NCBI GenBank assembly: GCA_033980235.1
Contig: CM067070.1
Span: forward strand, 1,630,478 to 1,694,477
DNA from: Diadema setosum
Taxonomy: Eukaryota; Echinodermata; Echinoidea; Diadematoida; Diadematidae
Reading direction: 5' to 3'
DNA: 64,000 bases
Within the stretch, counting starts at the first letter, position 1. Every line of letters starts with the position of its first letter. Both the position numbers and the translations under genes were made by a program. Positions 22,937-33,409 of the stretch are shown piece after piece. A model generated the notes under the pieces. It did not search any database, was not told where the DNA came from, and worked only from the letters and a program-made list of their open reading frames with translations.

Positions 22937-25389
22937 TAGACACACGGAATAGTTTTGTCATGTGAAGCTCCTTGATTCGAAACATAACTCTCCTGTAGAT
23001 TCACATCTATATGACTGTGTTTAACAAGGTTGAGAGAACAAACAAACAGCTACCGCCAGCTGTCATCACGACTTGCACTTCTTTATAAATGCCTTATTTA
23101 GTCATTCTACAGTTTGATTTTCTTCACTCGAAGAATCCTAGCCAAGGCCGGCATCAAACCTTCGAGAACCTCGCTTTACCCTTTATCCAGAGTGAGATCA
23201 GCTTTGGAAGATGCCCTAGAGAGTTCCGTCGGCCTATTCTGTTATGAAGATCAGAAGGTGATTAGTTGCATATAATCCAGTTCAGCATATTTTGTCGTTA
23301 GAGTTTGCAAAACCATTGCATTTTATAGATTTATTTTTCATGCGATGACGAGGTTTAATCAAAATATGGATTTACTTTACATGGTCTTCGAGGTGAGGTG
23401 ATTATTCAGTGAATTGTTAGGACAAAACAAATTAACAACTTGCCATGCAACTTTCAAGATTGGCGGAGTCTGTGAAAATTGAATATAAAAAATCAAATTA
23501 CATTTCAGGCTAGATTAGGCGGAGGGATGATATTTGATTATTAGCCAAAGTAATTTTTTCCGACATTGAATATATTGATATCATGTTCTTGAAGTATCCT
23601 GTCAAGATATCTTAGGTGGGTAAAGAACGCTCTTGAATCAAGTAAGAAAATATATCATAACGCATTCACAAATGGAAATTCCCCCTTGACTGTTTGTAAG
23701 TCACGGCTGTTAAGTTAAAGCTTTGTAAAAAAAAAAAATAATAATAATAAAAATGTGTATATTCGGTAATAAATCGAAATTACTTGCTAGATAAGCCTAG
23801 CTGTGGCTACAATACCCAACAAGACTAGATCGGGGGTTGAATCTCCGTAAAGGTTAGGCTTTTAAATAAACATATAAAAAAGTGTAGATCAGCTTTGGTT
23901 TCCAAAGCAAGGAGAGTCATTTAAGAGTTATGCTTTTGAGCGGTTTATCACCGTTGTTATTGTGGTTTTCGTTATTGAGTTCTTGGTTGCCACGACATTT
24001 GGAATTATCACCAAGCTCTGTATACAGCTTTAATCCTGCACTTTGTGAAGTTATTATCTGTAAAGGTCCTCATATTACTGTGGATAATCATAATCATAGA
24101 TAACAACAGACAATAACAGATGCCAATGTTGCAAACACATTATTATTGTAAATTTTTGTATAATGTTTTCTGGGCAGTCTTTGAATATCTTTCATCCAAA
24201 TAGTTGAGATAAGATTTCTACCGACAGTCCAATCAAAAGCAAACGGAGAAAGTGGGAGAAATGTTATTTTCTGTGGAAATCATCGAATTATTTAACGTTC
24301 CAGTTTCTCTGTCAGTGTTTTTTTTTTTTCGTTGCAAAATGAATATTGTGCAGTATATTGACAAAATTACAACTACTTGCAGTACTTGATTGAAGTAAGT
24401 GTACTTTTTAGAAATTGATCTGCATGCAAAACTTTACATAAAATAATTATATTTCTCTCTCCGTTTCTCTCTCTCTCTCTTAATCTCTCTGTCTATATAA
24501 TTATTTACGTGCATCACAAAATGAACAAAAAGTCGCACCCCCTGATTTTACATGAGGACTTAAAAAACGGTGAAATGGGTCAACTGAGCCAATCTTGAGT
24601 TTTTCATATTTTCTGTAAGAACTATCCTTATTCTACATTATACTTTAGTTTGGGATCATAACATGAATGGGAAAGAGTGTTTTCAGCAGTTTTTTTCTAC
24701 TACCCTTTATTTTTTCTGGTGGGGGGGGGGACAGAATGATTAGGTGTTTCTTAGAGAACTCTTTTCATTTCCTAAAATCCTGTACACACTCTTCACTTTC
24801 AAGTCTAATGACTTTGAAACTTGGCGTTAATCATGGACAGAATGTGTTAATAAAACATGCTCAATTTCACCGTAACCTAATCTCTTCATTGTTGTTGCTC
24901 CAATGGTTTACATCCTGTGTTTGGTCCCTTTCACTGCACAGCTAGCACGGCTTGATAAAGATTAAGCGTTTATTTTTGAATAGACCCTGTACTTCAGAGC
25001 CTCTTTTCGCAGTTTCCATCTTTCCTGAGTGTGTGGGTTAGGGGAGTCCATTCGAATTGAGCTATGCATCACTTTAAAGCTTAGAGTCTGCTTTTTAAGA
25101 ATCTGCCCTTAACTAGAAATCCATGTCCGGCGACTTTTTGTTGGTTTTGTGATGCAGGGTCACATATATGTACGGTTATATAATACATAATACACTGCAA
25201 TCATTATGTCTTATGAATTGACAGAATGACCGCAACTATTTGGCTGAGGTGGAAATTTGTTTCAACAAGAATCTTGCGGTGATTAACTGCACGAATAATT
25301 TATCCGACGGTCAGTGCCATCCTTCCATGAAAGTCAAGATTCCTACCAAGGCACAAGGTGGCGAAATAAGAGCTGGAAGACTGACTTAG
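13456..25389 (+). CDS. RNASET2: Secreted RNase T2 family ribonuclease (8 coding exons, 280 aa)
   Basis: Exons: 13456-13616, 16759-16843, 17191-17240, 18485-18560, 19812-19879, 22040-22153, 23134-23257, 25225-25389. All junctions are GT-AG, and the phases join into one 843-nt frame. The start at MSLILQFLL gives a signal peptide (residues ~1-22, ending near VNCA). The domain has RLQWGPSVC (residues ~71-79), [14 protein letters not shown] with catalytic His96, the [15 protein letters not shown] segment, [17 protein letters not shown] with His149, Glu150 and His154, then GIKPS and the cysteine-rich C-terminus (EICF, VINC, GQC). Order and spacing match animal RNase T2, an acid endoribonuclease of lysosome or secretion. 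Oddities: the usual CAS II lysine is Ala153; the protein ends soon after the last beta strand without the C-terminal cysteine tail of vertebrate RNASET2, while an extra cysteine (GQC) precedes the end. About six N-glycosylation sequons fit secretion. Introns are full of mobile elements. Confidence 0.95.
14453..14515. repeat. (CA)n microsatellite
   Basis: Interrupted CA dinucleotide run inside FB1. Confidence 0.9.
15155..15650. repeat. Diverged direct duplication, ~100 bp units
   Basis: The sequence at about 15158-15258 (AATTGTCATACCGATCACA ... TTTGCATGAA ... GTTCTCC) recurs at about 15547-15645 in the same orientation with scattered substitutions. Both copies lie between the FB1 arrays. Confidence 0.7.
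17275..17840. mobile_element. TTAA-bounded MITE-like element
   Basis: It starts TTAAAGCCATGTTCACATC and ends CTCCTTTAA. Its interior (AAGTTCACCTGTGTGAAAT, CCTCGTTCATTGCAATTTG) is related to 25570-25815. The terminal inverted match is weak beyond the first bases. Confidence 0.45.
18620..18915. repeat. Cluster of TGTGGT/ACCACA motifs (degenerate repeat)
   Basis: In RNase T2 intron 4 the words ACCACA or TGTGGT occur about eight times in 300 bp (ATTACCACA, CTGTGGTATA, GTGTGGTAG, GTACCACAA, GATACCACAG, ATTACCACATGAGCCTGTGG, ATCACCACATAG). This is the core of the Runt-domain binding site. It may be a decayed repeat or an intronic enhancer. Confidence 0.4.
20070..20118. repeat. Exact short tandem duplication
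   Basis: A unit of about 24 bp beginning ATGAGTTCCATAATAGCTG is present twice head to tail in RNase T2 intron 5. Confidence 0.85.
20458..20851. mobile_element. TTAA-bounded MITE, family D copy 1
   Basis: The ends are inverted repeats: TTAAAGGGTGTATACAG with GTCGAGGTGAGGATT just inside, matched on the right by AATCCCCACCTCAACCAGGA then CTGTACTGCCCTTTTTAA. The interior (GAAAATCGGTTTTGAAATGG ... AAACCAAATTTCATCAAA) matches the copy at 39326-39688. It is non-coding and lies in RNase T2 intron 5. Confidence 0.75.
21046..21206. repeat. Tandem duplication of ~80 bp
   Basis: Two adjacent diverged units share ATACATAAGTT, ATCATGAACAT and AGAGTCGTTTGA. Confidence 0.75.
22632..22884. mobile_element. 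Family B palindromic MITE, copy 1
   Basis: The termini are TATGAAGAGTTTGTTTGCAA and its reverse complement, each followed inward by AAACCGAT. The element is about 250 bp, inserted next to TA repeats. Related copies are at 28509-28755 and 58208-59254. Non-coding. Confidence 0.8.
22885..22935. repeat. (TA)n microsatellite
   Basis: TA run adjoining the family B element. Confidence 0.95.
24509..25163. mobile_element. Family A MITE, copy 1
   Basis: It runs from GTGCATCACAAAATGAACAA to TTTTGTGATGCAGGGTCAC. Internal text is shared with the other copies (GGGTCAACTGAGCC, CTTCACTTTCAAGTC, TTCAGAGCCTC, TTAGGGGAGTCCATT). It has the same orientation as 60683-61378. It lies in RNase T2 intron 7. Confidence 0.8.
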
Positions 25390-25569
25390 CTTTGGAGGAT
25401 GTTGGTTATAGGCTCAATATCGAAAAAAAAATGGCACCTTTGTTTATATGAAATTGATGTATAATAGAAAAAGGAAATGATGCTTTGAAATCATGCAGAA
25501 AAAAAAAAAACACAAAAACGGCCAAAAAAAAAATACAAGTTAATTGTAATGTTGAGTAGGAGAATATTC

Positions 25570-25815
25570 TTAAAGGGACAGTCCAGAAATTTCATTATTT
25601 TACATTATTTTACATACTAAATAGCGTGTGTCTTGTATGGATTTGTGGAATTTATGAACGTCCATGAGCAGATCTCTGAAAAATCCAAAATATGATCATG
25701 ATGACACACTGAAGAAGGATGATATAATGTTTACAACTTCACCTGTGTAGAATTTATGAATGTTCAAGTTGCAATGTTATCATTCTCGTTCATTGTGATT
25801 TGTTATGAATTTTGA
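25570..25815. mobile_element. TTAA-starting MITE fragment related to 17275-17840
   Basis: It starts TTAAAGGGACAGTCCAG and shares AACTTCACCTGTGTAGAAT and CTCGTTCATTGTGATTTG with the element in RNase T2 intron 2-3. The right end was not identified. It lies in the RNase T2 3' region. Confidence 0.4.
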
Positions 25816-26394
25816 AGAAAAAAAAATCATGTGGGTAACTATAAATTCTTAGCTAACTTATATGTGTTCAGACGTAAAAAGTATCATATGAAGATAGTTT
25901 CAATGCATCTCCTTCATAGTCGTTTATCTTATTAAAGTTAAGATTGGTCTGAAAAAATTAAGAGATATTCATATATTGCTAAATAGATCCGTGTCATTTG
26001 ATTGATTATTTGATATTTATCATCTGCCCCATTTTACTGTTAACCCTCTACATGCCAGTTTAATCTTCTGTCCATAGGTATGTGTGTGAAATTTGTTCAC
26101 ATTTAACTCATTGGCGCAGAAAGGGTTAATAAGTGTTATGCCAACATTCATCTACTGTGCAATCTTGGATACATGCAAATTGCTCCGTTTTTACGCACGC
26201 CGAGAGCCCGGCACACTATAAAATACGTACAGTACGTAAAACGCTTGTGTTTGCAGTGAACATGGGATCAAGATAATGGAATTGACGGACAGCGCGGCAG
26301 CGTATAACCCATTATCGACACTCTCTCAATTTTAGATCTCGTGTGAAAGATGAAATATATTGATTCATTTAACTCGGCTGCACCTCGTTGAATG

Positions 26395-26675
26395 GACCAT
26401 TTTTCATCTTTCACTTCATGATTATTTTGTCCATTAATAAATATTCCTTATACAATAACACCGTTTGGTGGTGCCAAATAAAGACAATCAGTATAAATCA
26501 TACTTGATTGTTGTGTCATTATAAAATGGATCATTTCATCTTTCACTTCATGATTGTTACAAGTGTATGTTTATTGATAGATATGTGTTATTTTGTATAA
26601 TAATATATTGTTTGGTGGTGCCCAATAAAGACGATCCGTATAAATCATACTTGATTGTTGTATTATTGTAGTGTT
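26395..26675 (+). promoter_or_regulatory. Duplicated poly(A)-signal cassette downstream of RNase T2
   Basis: AATAAA occurs at 26477-26482 and 26624-26629, within two tandem diverged copies of a ~140-bp unit (CATCTTTCACTTCATGATT ... TTTGGTGGTGCC). Each signal is followed by a GT/T-rich TTGATTGTTGT stretch like a downstream element. The first lies 1.09 kb after the RNase T2 stop, so these are plausible 3' ends of its transcript; this is inferred from position. Confidence 0.5.
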
Positions 26676-27086
26676 ATTTTGTGTGTCACGAAATTATAGT
26701 TGCAAAATTTGAACTGCTCGTGGCATGGCCGCCGTTACAGTGATAGGGACCAGTCTATTGGAACAGGGACGTCGATTCATTTCGTGGATGGGGGGGGGGG
26801 GGGGGACATTTCGTGTGGCAGTTTATTGTGTTCAAAAAAAATTGGCTGGCAGGCGAAAACAACAACAACAAAACAAACAAACAAAACAAAACAAAACAAC
26901 AAAAACGGGCCATTTTCTTCTTCTGGCGCCACTTCCGGGGTTAATCGGTTGACAAGAAAAAAAAAGAATGACTGACAAACTTCCCTTCATGTCACTCCGG
27001 GTACCTTTGATAACATCGGCTGCTGACATGCAAAGATAAACAATAAAGCGCCAGTCCCTATTCATATTATATTATATACATATATG

Positions 27087-27120
<34 letters not shown>

Positions 27121-27123
<3 letters not shown>

Positions 27124-27214
27124 GTTAATTTCTTTACGTAATGATCCCTTCATGGAGGGTTTATCTTTGCAAAAAAAAAAAAAAAAAAAAACAGCAACAA
27201 CATATATATATATG

Positions 27215-27261
<47 letters not shown>

Positions 27262-27965
27262 CCCTGCCCCACAAAACAAATAAAAAGTCGCCAGACATGA
27301 ATTTTTAGTTAAGACCATATTCTGAAAGAGCAGACTTTAAGCTTTAAAATGATGTATAACTCAAATTAAATGGACTCTCCTAACCTTAACCTATCTATAT
27401 ATTGGAAAGAAAGCACAAACTCAGGAAAAGTGTGAACTGAGAAAAGAGGCTCTGAAGTACAGTGTCTATTCAAGCGCTTAATCTTTACCAAACCGTGCTG
27501 GCTGTGCGATGAATGGGACAAAAAACAGGAAGTAAACCACCCGAGTAACAACAATGAAGGGATTATCAGATTAAATTGAAATTGAGCATACCTCATTAAC
27601 ACTTTTTGTGCATAATTAATGCTAGTTTTCAAAGCAGTAGCACTATCCTTTCGAAAGTTATTAGAGTTGAAAGTGAAGAGTGTGGACAAGGTTTTTCAGA
27701 AATGAAAAAGGGATTCTAAAGACACACCTAACCACACTATTCTACCAAAGATGTTCGAGATAAACTGCTAGAAAACACACTTTCCCGCCCGTTTAATGAC
27801 GCCAAATTTTAGCATTAAAATGTAAAAGAAGACTTGCTCTTTCAGAAAATATGAAAAAGTCAAGATCGGCTAGGTTGACCCATTTCACTTATTTTCAGTC
27901 CTTACGCAAAATCAGTGTGTGCGACTTTTTGTTGGTTTTGTGATGCACGGTCATATATATATATG

Positions 27966-28043
<78 letters not shown>

Positions 28044-28112
28044 TTTTGTGTTGTTGTTTTTTCTTGCAAAGATAAACCCTCGATGAAGGGATCATTTCGT
28101 AACGAAATCAAC
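27121..28112. mobile_element. Inverted-repeat element interrupted by a family A MITE
   Basis: Left arm 27121-27200 and right arm about 28030-28112 are inverted copies sharing GATCCCTTCAT, GAGGGTTTATCTTTGCAA and the AACAACA tail. Between them are TA runs and the family A copy at 27259-27954, which apparently inserted into the TA-rich centre. Confidence 0.65.
27259..27954. mobile_element. Family A MITE, copy 2
   Basis: It begins TGACCCTGCCCCACAAAACA and ends GGTTTTGTGATGCACGGTCA, embedded directly in TA repeats on both sides. Same orientation as 49341-50029. Non-coding. Confidence 0.85.
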
Positions 28113-28249
28113 TTTTCGTCGACGAAAAGAGTCTTCGTGGGAACCCATGCAATTTTTAGTCTGTCGCCTTGTGACCACACCTCTAGGGACCAAAGACTAT
28201 AGATGGTCGAGCAGTTATGTGGGCTTCGTTTTTTAGGATGACCGCTCTT

Positions 28250-28345
28250 TTTCTCTCCCCCCCCCCCCTCTCTCTCTCTCTTTCTCTCTCTTTTCTTCTT
28301 CTTCGTCTTCTTTTTTTTTCCTCTTCTTCTTCTTTTTCTCCCCCT
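28250..28345. repeat. C-run and CT/CTT-rich low-complexity tract
   Basis: A pyrimidine-only tract of almost 100 bp. Confidence 0.9.
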
Positions 28346-28454
28346 GTCCCTCTGCTAGTAGGAGTGTAAAGAAGTCTAGATATATAGTATTGAGACCATT
28401 AAGATTTATTTACCCAGCGATTATGGCGAGATATAGGCAGTCCTTATGATAGCA

Positions 28455-28498
<44 letters not shown>

Positions 28499-28508
28499 CA
28501 TATATATA

Positions 28509-28749
28509 TATGAAGAGATTGTTTGCAAAAACCGATTTTGAAGATTTTGAAGTACGGTCTCTGTCATAAAGTACAATATAATACCTCTTAAATGATATAT
28601 TGGTCACTACATATTATAAAGGTAAATTCTTGAAGTTATGGTCAAGAGAAGCAAAATTTTTCTTATTATTCTCTTTATTTTTCTTGACCTTTAATCGCAA
28701 ATATCTCCATTTGACACATATGGACTCATCGGTTTTTGCAAACAAACTC

Positions 28750-28755
<6 letters not shown>
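28509..28755. mobile_element. Family B palindromic MITE, copy 2
   Basis: Same terminal TATGAAGAG...GCAAAAACCGAT arms as copy 1. It is flanked by a CA/TA run on the left and a TA run on the right. Confidence 0.8.
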
Positions 28756-28789
<34 letters not shown>

Positions 28790-29297
28790 CATAATACATA
28801 TATATATACATATATATGTGAAAGAATATTTTGCATTTATAACTTAATTTCCGATTGCTCACATTGGTACGCCGTTGTGACATTCTTTGATCCACCGTGG
28901 TCAAACTGTTTTCTGATTCTTGCAGAACCTATTCAACCGTCAGGCGTATCTATATAACGCTAAGCTTAAGCATGGTTAATTGTTATTACTGCTTCTTGGA
29001 ACGACATTAAGCATCACAGTGACCTTCTTGTAATATTTTCTCTCTCTATTTATTGTAAAAACATACACATAGACAATAATCATTCTCTGTTTTATGCTAT
29101 ATACAGTATTTTGACATCTATCGGTAGTGTAGCATGAACGAAAACATATTTCAATAATAGTATAACGTGGCGCCTTCCACTGGTATCTTTAATAGTCCAC
29201 ACAGTCAATAATAGAAACATAAAATGGAGTAACCATGTACTGTACTATATAGTACTAGGGACTCATTTCTTCTTTACGTCCTCCTCATGTTCCTCGT
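28756..29297. other. 3' flank of the SOUL gene
   Basis: A TA run (to ~28810) is followed by unassigned sequence. On the minus strand an AATAAA is at 29049-29054, about 245 nt past the SOUL stop codon. Confidence 0.5.
29049..29054 (-). promoter_or_regulatory. Candidate poly(A) signal of the SOUL gene
   Basis: TTTATT on the plus strand reads AATAAA on the minus strand, at a normal 3' UTR distance from the stop at 29298. Confidence 0.5.
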
Positions 29298-32276
29298 TCA
29301 CTGATCGTTTGCCAGAAACCAAACCTCATTTCGTCTATTCATGAAAGTGTAAGGACCGTCATAACCGGCTGTGTAGTAGAAGGACGAGTCGTAGGCCTTA
29401 TTCGCGCTGGTCAACTCCCTGGCCAAGCGGCGGGCATTGGAAGCATAGGTCGCCCCGGACGCAAAACCGCTGAAATGCCTGCGAAAGAGAATATTTACAA
29501 AATGATTATTGCCAGCTTTGAAAGAATTGTCTTTTTTTTTCTGCGAACAACATTTTTTTTTTTTAAAAGCCCGGTGTGAAACAACATCTGAACTCTATAA
29601 GCATGACGAGCGTCATGTTTTTATACATAATGCTTGTGGTAATTCGGGGAAATCAAGTCGTAATGGAAACGATTTGGTAAAAGTTTTGCCTTCTGCATAT
29701 TAACCCAATGCATAAGTTTTTAATAAAGTTTTACCTAAAGATGATCGACGTGCGTTGTGATGAAGTTTGATTAGAATTTGATCTAACGAGAAGATCATTG
29801 TTGATAAAGTGTCTTAGTAAATCCCTATTCATGGATATTTATATCGATGTGTATGTGTATTTATGTACATGTAGTTATATATCTTTATATTTTTCTTAAG
29901 TATCTATTCAAGTATATTACATGTATATGTTTTTATCTTAATAATTCACATTTATGTATGTATAAAACGAATAAGATACTCCTATTGCCACTCACTTCAC
30001 ATACACCCTCTGAGCGGGCATCTCAGTGAAGACAACGTCAGGATTGTTTGGCAGGGGCGAGTTGTCGCTGTGCGAGGGCGGAATGTAGAAGGACATGGTG
30101 TAGCTGGCTCTTTGGAAGAGACCGGTGCCCGAGCTACGAAGCCGCATTAAGACCGGAGCAGTCATGGCGATGGTTTCGTCTACATTATAATGAAGTGAGT
30201 AAAAGGTCATTTAACTGATAATCCTTATTACTTTGATTCCAAATATATATTCTCATACAAGGTCCCACACTTTACATTACATACCTTTACGTTTTGTTAT
30301 CAAAAGACAAGGTAGTAGGCATTTTAATCATCTCATTTTTTTCCAGCCGTTTCGTCCAAGATGTTTTTCATCTTTTTATCTATTCATTTATTCATTATTT
30401 CATTATTTCCAGCAGAAACTCATAAACATTTTGCAGAAATTGAATACTTATGCATTACACCGTAATGACTGATATCAGATAAGTTTACATAATATTTAAT
30501 TGTAAATTTTATTGTAAATAATGGAAATGTGGAGGAATGCTAATAGCGATTGCGTGTAGAGTGCATTCCCTCAAACGTAATACAACAAATCATATGATTG
30601 ATATGAAGATTATACATGAGGAGCGAAATTAAAAAACAAACTAAGATATGGAAACCCAATTAACCCGAAACAAACACCCTGGGCAAATCCCTATACTACG
30701 TCCTTGCCATGTAGTAAGAGAGAGAAGGAAGAATCTTAATCTGAGGTGTATAACACGTCCTGTCTCTTACAATCACTTTAATTAATTATGATTACTGACA
30801 GTGATCTGCACTGAGTTACAGACAGAAGTATCATATCAAGCAAACTTTAATAGATTATTCATATTTTATATTAATTTCATAAACATTTGTCTTGGGAAGG
30901 TAAAACGTATAAATTCTCTTGTTGTTACATCAATACACAGAGTTACAGTACAAAAGCCAAATAAAACGAAAGTCAAATCAAATCAAATAGAAAACGAAAC
31001 AACAATGGCATGGCAGTGAAAGGAGTGTTAGTGAGGTTTGTTCTTGACTGAATAAAAGAACCACATAGGTGACAGATGTAGATCGATGTACTTACTTCTC
31101 CTGTTGTCTCCTTGGATGTATTCGAAGAGCCTCCTAAAGCAAGTGTAGGACGCACTTCCGTAGAACCGGCTTCGCACTGTGGTGGACACCCATAGGGATG
31201 GGGCGTAATCACGGACTTCGTATCCCTACGTGAAGTTGAATCAAGAGGAGGATGTATTTCATTACCTGAATTACATGAGCTACCTATGATAACGCCCAGC
31301 GAATAAAAGACTTGTAATGGATCAGTCAACAGATCTAAGCCTGAAAATGAGGGATTTTATTTGTCTTTTTAATCGCTTTAGCGTCTGTGGACTTAAATTT
31401 AAATTTTGTCATATCGTATGAGTTCGAATAGCTTTAAGAGTATATCTCATCTTAAACCGGACTCAATGCACTCCAATACCTAATGACGATTCATTAAAAT
31501 TCATGAAAATGTTCGTGCAATAAATCAATAGCATTTACAAATTGCCACACACCGAATTTTATGAATTCCATCAAATTGATGATTACTGTTGTGTGACAAT
31601 ATCATAACGATAATGCTACAAACAACAAACGCACACAAAGACACACACAAGTATCCTACGTAATCAAGTGCATGTATGATAACATTTGTCTTTTTTTATC
31701 ATGTAAATATTCCGTCATGGAATTCGATTTTCATCTAACGCACTCGTCGTTCTACATTTTAAGTACGCTGAATTGAAAGTCAAAATGAAGTGGCGGATCC
31801 AGAGGGGGGCGCAACCGGCGCACGCTCCCCCCTTTATTTTTCGTAAAAAAACAAAAGAAATAAAAAGAAAAACAATGAAATCAAACCCGGAAGTGGCACT
31901 AGAAATATTAGTCACGCCCCCCCCCCCCCTTACAGAATTCCTGGATCCGCCCCTGAAAATGTATGATACGAGTGTACGAATTTTCATGTCTCCGTTTCTT
32001 CCCCTTTCCTTTCCCTTGAATTTGACTCGTTTTCTTGTTCTTCCTACCCATCTTTCCTTCTCTTCCTTCTTTCAAAATAATGTCTGAATAGATTTTTTTT
32101 TTTTTCGAATTTCTAGACATACATATTATACTCACATCGGTGGAGGAGGCGACAGAGAATTGGGGGCAATCGAGTCCCTTGCAAAAGGCTGGTCCGTCCG
32201 TCTGGGCGGAGGCAGGGCAGAGGAAGAGGAGGACTGCAGCGGACGCCGCGACAACTGCCAAGGTAGAGTGCTGCAT
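29298..32276 (-). CDS. Secreted SOUL/HEBP-family heme-binding-like protein (4 coding exons, 211 aa)
   Basis: Coding exons on the minus strand, in order: 32276-32136, 31225-31096, 30179-29996, 29478-29298. Junctions are GT-AG and phases agree (0, 1, 2), giving 636 nt with TGA. The chosen start MQHSTLAVV opens a clear signal peptide ending near SAQ. Then come FCKGLDCPQF, GYEVRDYAPSLWVST, a split-codon NETIAMTAPVLMR, YTMSFYIPP, FTEMPAQRVYVK, HFSGFASGATYASNARRLA and the C-terminal YYTAGYDGPYTFMNRRNEVW. MTAPV, YEVRxY and YNGPxxxxxRxNEVW-type endings define the SOUL/heme-binding (HEBP1/HEBP2) family. The N-terminal signal and CxxxxCPxF are as in secreted invertebrate members. An upstream in-frame ATG (32325-32327) would hide the signal peptide and is less likely. 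The ligand is unproven, since many SOUL proteins lack a defined heme ligand. Confidence 0.94.
31789..31956. mobile_element. Short inverted-repeat element (GGCGGATCCAG ends)
   Basis: Left TGGCGGATCCAGAGGGGGGC and right TCCTGGATCCGCCCCTGAAA are imperfect inverted ends around a C/A-rich body, in SOUL intron 1. The same terminal word appears at 62938 (GGGGCGTATCCAGGAATTCC). Confidence 0.55.
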
Positions 32277-33238
32277 GTTGACAAACTTCGGGGTCACAGA
32301 GATGAACAAGAAGGAATGTTGTGTCAAATAGAAAACAAGGTGAAATCCCCCCCCCCCCTCCCATTCAGGCGATCAACCATTTATAGTGGTTTCAGATTCT
32401 TAGATATACCTTTAAGGATTGAAATGAGTTAAGAATCTGATCCCCTATCACGGGCTTTTGCAAGAGACATCACCCATCAAAATTTAACGCCCAAATCACA
32501 ATCTTTTGGAAGAAGCGCCAGCAAAGGTCCCTGTCATTTTTATTATGGCAGAGTACTGCATGACGTACGTACAACAAAATGATTTGCGAAAATAAAGGAA
32601 GATCAAACCGGCATACCTTGCTGCACAGGAGGAACATTCGGAAGAATCGGAGCAGACACCCGGAATCGCACTGACTCTTAATTCGGAATTTTCGGGGGTT
32701 GAAATTTACCCTAATCGGGAGCCCATTTCAGGATTGTTCGCAAAGATTTGAAAACTAATCATAGTAAGAAACCTTTATTTCATTTCTGTTCGGTACTTTC
32801 CCCGAATTAAACCCTGAAATATATCCCCCCCCCCAAAAAAAAAAAGACATTTGAACTTCGAACTTAAAAAAACAAAAATCGGAAATGCGCTTTGCGAGAC
32901 AGATGCACACTTGAGGGGGGGGGGTGGTAGCAGTGGGATATTTGGATTGTTTTTCAGAGCATACAAAATGTTCTTAGGATATCTAATAAAGTGCTTACAG
33001 TTGAAAAAATCAAGAGTTGATTTTTGTTTTAAATGATTTATTTTCCGATGATCATGTGATTTCATTGGTACAGAAATGTAATGATAGACCCTACTACGTT
33101 ATTTTCCCTTCACATAATTTTGCAATGATTTTTGCCTTGAACTGACTAACGTTGAGGGTTATAGTAACGTGATTAAATTATTGCGAAACTCAAAGAAAGA
33201 TAGACATGCTTTTACAGTAACTACTGATGTACACTTAC

Positions 33239-33372
33239 TTGCTTAAGATAAGATGAACCAGTGAAAAGATTCAGAGCGATGTAAGTCTCTTGATGCAACA
33301 AAACTGTAGAGCTTTTACTGGAACAGCCGATCGCGAATCTCTTGCCGAATTCTTCTCAACCTCTGCTGGCTT
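33239..33372 (-). other. Likely non-coding first exon of the SOUL gene
   Basis: On the minus strand a donor AGCAA|GTAAGT closes this segment at 33239. A TATA box lies about 30 nt above its start. Its acceptor would be near 32285 (CCCCGAAG before TTTGTCAACATG). The transcription start at ~33372 is estimated from the TATA position only. Confidence 0.5.
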
Positions 33373-33398
33373 TGAGACTTGCTCGATATAAGCCTGCA

Positions 33399-33404
33399 TT
33401 TATA
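33399..33404 (-). promoter_or_regulatory. TATA box of the SOUL gene
   Basis: TATAAA within CCATATAAATGC on the minus strand, upstream of the splice-supported 5' exon. Confidence 0.5.
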
Positions 33405-33409
33405 TGGAT

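Noticed and set aside
27067..28904. Open frames encoding long Tyr-Ile runs around 27.1-28.9 kb and at 22.9, 36.9 and 58.2 kb
   Set aside because: They are translations of TA microsatellites, with no start, splice or homology support.
32113..32432. Plus- and minus-strand open frames over the SOUL first coding exon
   Set aside because: They overlap the signal-peptide exon in wrong frames and run into C-runs.
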